This document shows, one piece after another, positions 57,616 through 64,000 of a stretch of DNA of 64,000 bases. A program made the position numbers and the translations under genes. The first letter of the stretch is position 1. Each line of letters opens with the position of its first letter. Source of the DNA: Endomychus coccineus (lineage: Eukaryota; Arthropoda; Insecta; Coleoptera; Endomychidae); NCBI GenBank assembly GCA_958510875.1, contig OY294070.1, positions 21,009,631 through 21,073,630 on the forward strand. Direction: 5' to 3'. The notes beneath the pieces are model-generated. The model was not told the DNA's origin and did not search any database. It worked only from the letters and a program-made list of their open reading frames with translations.

Positions 57616-57755
57616 CTGAAACGAATTTATTATTAGATTATGCAGTTTACAGAGATAATTCTAAGGTATATTCTTTCATGCAGAAATCTTCAGTAGATGA
57701 TAATCATACTATCGATTATCTCAACAGTTCTTACAGTTGCCATCAAAATAATATT

Positions 57756-59591
57756 GATTATTTTTCCGTCCCAAATATCGACCAATAGAATTGCACCATT
57801 CGACGTCACGTGGTACAACCTACATGGAATTATACTGAATATTTTTTGAATATTTTCTCTGGTAGTTGATATATATAAAACTTCAAACTGACAGGTTGAA
57901 TTCTGTCCACCATCGATAAAAAAGTCAAAGGAAATGTTCATTTGGGACGGAAAAATAATCCTCCGAATACCACACGAGCTTCAAAATTATCTGGCATTTC
58001 CCTCAAGGTTCCCTGCAAACAAATAAAGTCGTCAAGTTTTTCAGGAAACATCACTCGCGCTTTGCGCTCGTGATTTTTTAACCTGAAAAACTTGACTCCT
58101 TCATTTGTTTGCAACGAACCTATCGGGAAATACCCGATAATTTTGAAGCTCTTGTGGTATTATATATGATTATTTTTCCGTCCCAAATATCGACCAATAG
58201 AATTGCACCATTCGACGTCACGTGGTACAACCTACATGGTATTATACTGATAATTTTTTGAAAATTTTCTCTGGTAGTTGCTATATATAAAAAACAAAAC
58301 ATGATCCAGTCAAATTAACCACACTTCAAACTGACAGGTTGAATTCTGTCCACCATCGATAAAAAAGTCAAAGCAAATTAACCACACTTCAAACTGACAG
58401 GTTGAATTCTGTCCACCATCGATAAAAAAGTCAAAGGAAATGTTCATTTGGGACGGAAAAATAATCCCCCGAATACCACACGAGCTTCAAAATTATCTGG
58501 CATTTCCCTCAAGGTTCCCTGCAAACAAATAAAGTCGTCAAGTTTTTCAGGAAAAATCACTCGCGCTTCTCGCTCGTGATTTTTTAACCTGAAAAACTTG
58601 ACTCCTTCATTTGTTTGCAACGAACCTATCGGGAAATACCCGATAATTTTGAAGCTCTTGTGGTATTATATATGATTATTTTTCCGTCCCAAATATCGAC
58701 CAATAGAATTGCACCATTCGACGTCACGTGGTACAACCTACATGGTATTATACTGATAATTTTTTGAAAATTTTCTCTGGTAGTTGCTATATATAAAAAA
58801 CAAAACATGATCCAGTCAAATTAACCACACTTCAAACTGACAGGTTGAATTCTGTCCACCATCGATAAAAAAGTCAAAGCAAATTAACCACACTTCAAAC
58901 TGACAGGTTGAATTCTGTCCACCATCGATAAAAAAGTCAAAGGAAATGTTCATTTGGGACGGAAAAATAATCCCCCGAATACCACACGAGCTTCAAAATT
59001 ATCTGGCATTTCCCTCAAGGTTCCCTGCAAACAAATAAAGTCGTCAAGTTTTTCAGGAAAAATCACTCGCGCTTCTCGCTCGTGATTTTTTAACCTGAAA
59101 AACTTGACTCCTTCATTTGTTTGCAACGAACCTATCGGGAAATACCCGATAATTTTGAAGCTCTTGTGGTATTATATATGATTATTTTTCCGACCCAAAT
59201 ATCGACCAATAGAATTGCACCATTCGACGTCACGTGGTACAACCTACATGGAATTATACTGAATATTTTTTGAATATTTTCTCTGGTAGTTGCTATATAT
59301 AAAACTTCAAACTGACAGGTTGAATTCTGTCCACCATCGATAAAAAAGTCAAAGGAAATGTTCATTTGGGACGGAAAAATAATCCCCCGAATACCACACG
59401 AGCTTCAAAATTATCTGGCATTTCCCTCAAGGTTCCCTGCAAACAAATAAAGTCGTCAAGTTTTTCAGGAAACATCACTCGCGCTTTGCGCTCGTGATTT
59501 TTTAACCTGAAAAACTTGACTCCTTCATTTGTTTGCAACGAACCTATCGGGAAATACCCGATAATTTTGAAGCTCTTGTGGTATTATATAT
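57756..59591. repeat. Four-unit tandem repeat (412/506/506/412 bp)
   Basis: Units start with GATTATTTTTCCG at 57756, 58168, 58674 and 59180. The two inner units are longer by 94 bp because of an internal duplication ending in GACAGGTTGAATTCTGTCCA. Each unit has the hairpin GTCAAGTTTTTCAGG...CCTGAAAAACTTGAC with an inner CGCGCTTTGCG-type loop (58030-58095 in unit 1). The two inner units are almost identical, so the expansion is recent. It lies in the intron of the minus-strand gene. Confidence 0.93.
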
Positions 59592-59644
59592 GAAAATTCA
59601 ATCCATGACTTTTTTTATATATACTACTTTGACTACACGGGGGG

Positions 59645-60876
59645 GAAACCTATAATGTTCAAAAAACAACGTGAGCTAGCGGTGGAATGTTGGAAGAGGA
59701 GGCATTCGAATTTTCCTTGAAGGTTTGGAGGTTAATAGCCATAGGGGAAGACCTCACTGGGTAAAAAGTTCCATATCTTTGCTGTTTGATAGAAAAATGA
59801 AGTCTGTTAGGAGTTCGGCTGTTCTTGAGCTTGACAATGAAGGGGTGACTAGTATGAGCTCGTCTAGTCTGGAATCTCTCGTGATGGAATAACAGACGAG
59901 ATTTCTGATAAACAGCGACAATGGAAATATCCATAGAAAAGGGAGAGTTCTCCCACCTTTCTACGATGTTCTAGAGAGGTCAATGACCTCGTGTGACATC
60001 ATCAATCAGACGAATATCTCTCGTCTGGATGTAATCCAAGAGCTTCAGCGTATGTTTGGGAGCTGAACTGCAAACATGTGAACAATACTCCAGGACAGAT
60101 CGAATCTGTGCTTTGTAAATTACGAGGAGCTGCTGAGATGTAAAGTAGCTCTTGGCAAGTTTTTTGAAGCGGTTTTCGCTATGAACCTCAGATGATCATT
60201 CCATGAGAGGATGCTGATTCCGATCATGGATATGGGAGACTACTTAGGATTAGTTGTGCCTGACATTTTATGAGGGATTGTGGGATCTGCCTTCTGGAGA
60301 AGACGCAAGCTTGAGTTTCGGATGCATTAAATTCTAGTAGATTATCAGATCCCCATTTCAAAATCTCCAGATCTCCATTAATTACGTCAACCTGTCTCTG
60401 TCTTGTTCCTCTGGCTTCATTGGATGAGAAAGCGGTATGAAGTAAACCATCATCTGCAAAGCTGTAGACGTGACAGGTGATCACTCCCTGCAGATCGTTA
60501 ATATGGAGCAGAAAAAAGTTGGTGCCACGTCATAATCCCTGTGGAACACCAGCTTTGATAGCTATTGTATCGAAGGATACTCCATCAATCACCACATTGA
60601 GTGATCTATCTGTCAAATGCTTTGGAGATATCCAATGCTACAGCTAGAGATTCACCAGGTTTTTCAATAGATTTCTGCCATACATGTGGCAAGCATGTCT
60701 CCTGTTCATCTCTGCTGATGAAAGCCATATTGCTAGTAGTAGTTATTTGATAAACTCGATGTTGATTGCTTTCTCCATCACTTTAGAGATCACAGATAAT
60801 AGTGCAATGGGTCTATAATTATTAGGAAGTGTCTTCTTTCATTTTTTGGAATTGGTTGGGCTCTAGCTGTCATCCA
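59645..60876 (-). pseudogene. LINE reverse transcriptase relic
   Basis: Read on the minus strand from 60876: a QPIPKN segment, RR and a YYxxxLLSVISKVMEK-like block (about 60800), AGVPQG (about 60560), VYSFADDGLLHTAF (about 60470-60425; FADD is the catalytic box), then ILKWGSDNLLEFNASETQA. Thumb and C-terminal pieces continue towards 59650. Several stops. Same family as the LINEs at 34.2 and 49.6 kb. Its 5' side is cut off by a DNA transposon at about 60885. Confidence 0.82.
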
Positions 60877-60884
60877 GTGTCAGT

Positions 60885-62172
60885 GTCACACTGACATCAT
60901 CAATAACCTACAAATTTCATACCTGTTTATTTCAGTTGTAAAACAATAATGAACTACAAATTATGAAATAACGGTTTTAGTAACAAGAAAAACTAAATTA
61001 CACTAATTGTTGGAAATGTCTCCCGTTTTGTGTGAAAACCTTTTTGCAGCATTTCTGGCGTTATGGTCATTGCTGAAGTTCTTGCAAATTATTTACCGGA
61101 GTTACGAAAATCTCGTTTTTCAAGTAAGGAAATATACAATAGTCCATAATTGTCAAACAAGGTGATCTCGGAGGAAACTCAACTTCTGTATGCAAACTTA
61201 TCAGCCGGTCATCAAAAAACTCGCGGTGAAAAGCAATATTTTCTCGTGTAGTATGTGCTGTTGCACCGTCATGCTGGAAATAACCGTACCGAAGTTAATC
61301 ATCGTTTAACTGTTGCACAAATTCAGCCAAAAAGTTGTGTCTGTACCTTTCTGCGATGACGGTGAAATCGAAAAAAATTGGCCCAATTATTCTTCTGCGA
61401 GAAACTGCCATCCAAACACCGATTTTTTGAGCATGTAGTGGCGAGAATTGATGTATCCCGAAAGGTGGAACCACGCTTCGTCAGAAAAAAAGTTAAGTCC
61501 AGAAGATCGTCATTCATTAAATTATTGACAAACCAATGGCAGTAAGCAAGGCGTCTGGGGTGGTCTGCGGGCAGAAGAGCTTGATGTGCTTGCATCCTAT
61601 ATGGATGCATGTTGAAGTCTTTCTTTAAAATCTTCTGACATGTTCCATAATAAGTCCAATTTCCTGAGAAAGACGTTTCAATACGTTGTCGAACGTCATT
61701 GACAACTTCTTCTGTACAAACTCTTGGTCTACCAGCACCTTATTTATCAGTCACACAACTAGTTTCGCGAAACACTTCAACACAATTTGTAAGGCACGCA
61801 TAAGAATTGTCCGGTAATATTGCCACGTTTGGGAAGTGCTCTCGAAAATTGTCCAAACACAAACATTGATTGTATTGCCAATTTCCATTAACTAGCTCAC
61901 CTGTTCGAAAATAGGCTTCAATCATGAAAATCTTGTGCTGTGTGGTAATAGGCATGATTCAAAAACTGGATTAGATAATTTCAGCACAATGACTTAACAG
62001 ATTCTGACACAACAAAACATATTCAAAAATTTAAAGTAAGACACACGTTTTACATTCCACAACCACCCTTGACTAAGATAATTTTAAATTTGTAGTTCAT
62101 TAATGTTTTACAACTGAAATAAATAGGTATGAAATTTGTAGGTTATTGATAATGTCAGTGTGACAGTGAAAT
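60885..62172 (-). mobile_element. DD41D mariner-superfamily element with about 80-bp TIRs
   Basis: Inverted ends at about 60885-60965 and 62088-62172 share TCACACTGACAT, ATCAATAACCTACAAATTTC, ATACCT, TTATTTCAGTTGTAAAAC and AATGAACTACAAATT. They enclose one transposase frame on the minus strand, so this is the most complete DNA transposon in the window. Confidence 0.85.
60990..61955 (-). pseudogene. DD41D transposase, near full length, frameshifted
   Basis: It starts MPITTQHKIFMIEAYFRTGE at 61955, an N-terminal helix-turn-helix region. After a stop near 61740 comes GAGRPRVCTEEVVNDVRQRI, then (61610-61323) MHPYRMQAHQALLPADHPRR, YCHWFVNNLM and LTFFLTKRG, where the first catalytic Asp motif (normally F-[ST]-DE) is destroyed. 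YFQHDGATAHTTREN with the second Asp lies near 61265. PPRSPCLTIMDYCIF with the third, 41 residues later, is near 61140. The end GRHFQQLV is near 61005. Loss of the first acidic residue and several frame breaks mean it is dead. Confidence 0.82.
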
Positions 62173-62240
62173 AATTATTTCAAACGTAAAGTAAGACACA
62201 CGTTTTAGATTCCACAACCACCCTTGACCAAGATAATTTT
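62033..62240. repeat. 53-bp direct repeat flanking the right TIR
   Basis: AAAGTAAGACACACGTTTTA with CCACAACCACCCTTGAC occurs at 62033-62084 (inside the element) and 62188-62240 (outside), either side of the TIR. Confidence 0.85.
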
Positions 62241-62904
62241 TGATATCCCGGTACTTTGTTATCATAATCTAGATTATTTTATATTATCATTCTCTTGGTG
62301 AGCTGTGACATCATTGTTTTCACAACAAAAACAACTTATTGATTTTGAGTTTATACATATTTACAATTTGAATTGATTCATATTTACAGCTCATCGCAAT
62401 TTATATTTTCACATTTTACATTGAATTTTGATAACAACTCTTCGATCTACTATTGGTAATAAATATAAGACACTACTGATCTATTATGTGATTGCAGATG
62501 TGGTGGGGATTATGCCTCAACGGACGCCTTTTCTCTATGTTCATTCATTCTAGATTGGTCACTGAGCTTGTGGTTGAGGCATACACTCGATCTGTTCAAA
62601 GTAAACTATTGAGCTGGATTTCATAACTTTGGCAGATTCTATCCGTGTGTGTGAAATGAATACTTTGCCTAACCTTTGAGTTGATGACAATGGAATAATG
62701 ATAGTCTTTTTTCTATTCATGGGTTGGATTGGTATGGTGAGGCACTGTTGTTGTGTGAAATATCAAAAAAAAAACAAATTTCCATCTATGATTTTTCATG
62801 ATTTGAGGTTTATGTTAACAACGCGTTGTTATCTAATCTAGGCCGCAAGCTGGGGAAAAAGGCCGTTTAAAAGCTGGATTTCGTTTAAAAGCTGGAATCT
62901 GAAA

Positions 62905-63365
62905 TTTTTTTTTGCATTACGTCTCATGGACCCCAAACGTAATTCGTGATACGATAACGATATGCCCTCGCCTCCCTGCACCCCCAGAACGTCCATTTCT
63001 ATCCCACGAATATTAGACGTTATATGATTTATTCAAAAAATGAGAATTAAACTCCAAAAATGGTATGTAGGTTTTTTTTTAGAAAAAAAAAATTAATGAG
63101 CTTTTCATTTTTCCGGCCTCTTGATGAATTTTCCTCACTGATGTCGGATTCGTGATCAGCGATCCGAAAAATCCCCTTGAAGCCAGTTTTGGAGTTTAAT
63201 TTAAATTTTTTGAATAAATCAAAACATCTAATATTTGAGGGATAGGAATGGGCCAATTTTGACGTTCAGGGGTGTAGGGGGGCGAGGGCATATCGTTATC
63301 GTATCACGAATCAACGTTTGGGGTCCATAAAACATTATGCAAATATGTTTTTTCAGATTCCTATT
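62905..63365. mobile_element. Foldback MITE
   Basis: Arms at about 62908-63075 and 63185-63360 share GGACCCCAAACGT-n-ATTCGTGATACG, ATAACGATATGCCCTCGCC, GGATAGGAATG/CATTTCTATCC and AAACTCCAAAA. The centre has GGATTCGTGATCAGCGATCC, the core also present in the foldbacks at 43.8 and 50.7 kb. Confidence 0.82.
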
Positions 63366-63516
63366 CTAAACAAAAGTTTCTTATTTTCCCATCTTATAGC
63401 CTAATAGACTCCCTAGACTAATCCCATTTTTATTTTACAAGTAAGGCAAACTTCATTTGATCTGAAGAATAATATACTGTTGCATAAAATCATAGATAAA
63501 TGCTACAAATACTTAC

Positions 63517-63544
63517 GATTCTGTGAAATGCCTCTCCCTAGGAC
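63517..63544 (-). CDS. 28-nt microexon of the minus-strand gene
   Basis: On the minus strand: acceptor CTATTATTTTCAG, 28 coding bases, donor GTAAGT. It enters with two bases of a split codon and leaves with two that complete with the T of the 57615 exon. The joined reading PRERHFTESSDTESADD is open and matches the acidic character of the next exon. The perfect phase fit and consensus sites support it, though it is short. Confidence 0.7.
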
Positions 63545-64000
63545 CTGAAAATAATAGAAACGTGGTTTTAAGAAATAACACCAATTAATACAAAAATTGC
63601 GGGACATAAATAAAATGCTCACTTTAATTATGTTCATTTTATTTATAAAACAATTTATAATTAGCATAATTTTAGCTTATTCTGTTATATTTAAGTACAT
63701 ATAACATATAAAATTTTTACATTTACAAATTCACCTATCGTTTAGATTTTATTTAAATGAAATGTAAAAAATGTCCATGGAAAAAAATTCACATAAGAAT
63801 TATAAAGTAAATTAGACAATAATGTATCAGTTTGCGCGTGCTATCTAAATAATTCGCTTATTTTTGAATTGAAAATCAATTGGTAAAATAAAACCACGAA
63901 CTTGGATTCGAGCCGAATTCAATTTGATGGAGAGATTATTGTGAACAAAGTTGGGAGAAGCGATTGTCATTTGTATTCATATGCATAATCTATAATTATT
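63545..64000. other. Intron of the minus-strand gene
   Basis: AT-rich; nothing recognised to the window end. Confidence 0.5.

Noticed and set aside
58120..59365. Repeated 60-77 codon minus ORFs
   Set aside because: They recur with the tandem repeat unit and have no coding character.

Overview
The window looks like an AT-rich insect nuclear chromosome segment. The evidence is small coding exons with GT..AG borders, introns of several kilobases, and a typical arthropod transposon load: mariner-superfamily DD41D copies, Penelope-like elements, RNase H-bearing LINEs, a Polinton/Maverick remnant and many foldback MITEs. A beetle is plausible but the order cannot be fixed by eye. No prokaryotic features, tRNA, rRNA or CRISPR were seen.

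The main gene is on the + strand. Fourteen exons (4997 to 49006) join with consistent phases into 1782 codons plus a stop; the 5' end lies before the window. The product carries six tandem copies of a module. Each has an N-half (ILRG signature, then a C/S/Q-x4-6-ALA helix, then a W...G..LY segment) and a C-half (AVW, then YYxFDxHxR, then G-AC). Order and spacing fit the herpesvirus tegument deubiquitinase fold (peptidase C76: Gln, Cys, Asp-x-His). By sequence only module 2 (exons 3-5) keeps all four catalytic positions; the other five look like pseudoproteases. A long Lys/Glu coiled coil interrupts module 3. This is the most interesting thing in the window.

A second gene runs on the - strand at the right end: a terminal coding exon (57261-57615) and an upstream 28-nt microexon (63517-63544), giving an acidic cytoplasmic-tail-like C terminus with two tyrosine motifs. 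It may be a cell-adhesion protein tail (Fasciclin-3-like is a weak guess).

The rest is mobile or repeat DNA. 0-5 kb: a DD41D transposase fragment, a long inverted-repeat element with an internal ORF, a LINE 3' end and a mariner relic. 5.6-8.4 kb: a palindromic MITE and a DD41D copy with long TIRs. 10-15.8 kb: Penelope terminus, LINE, Polinton relic, DD41D relic. 17-19.7 kb: two foldback MITEs. 24-32 kb: Penelope and LINE fragments. 34-35 kb: LINE reverse transcriptase. 39-43 kb: a 3975-bp foldback element with an exact 8-bp target duplication and an internal array of 148-bp repeats. 43.8-51.4 kb: more foldbacks and a LINE nested in a Penelope copy. 56-63.4 kb: MITEs, a 412/506-bp tandem array with a strong hairpin, a LINE and another DD41D element.
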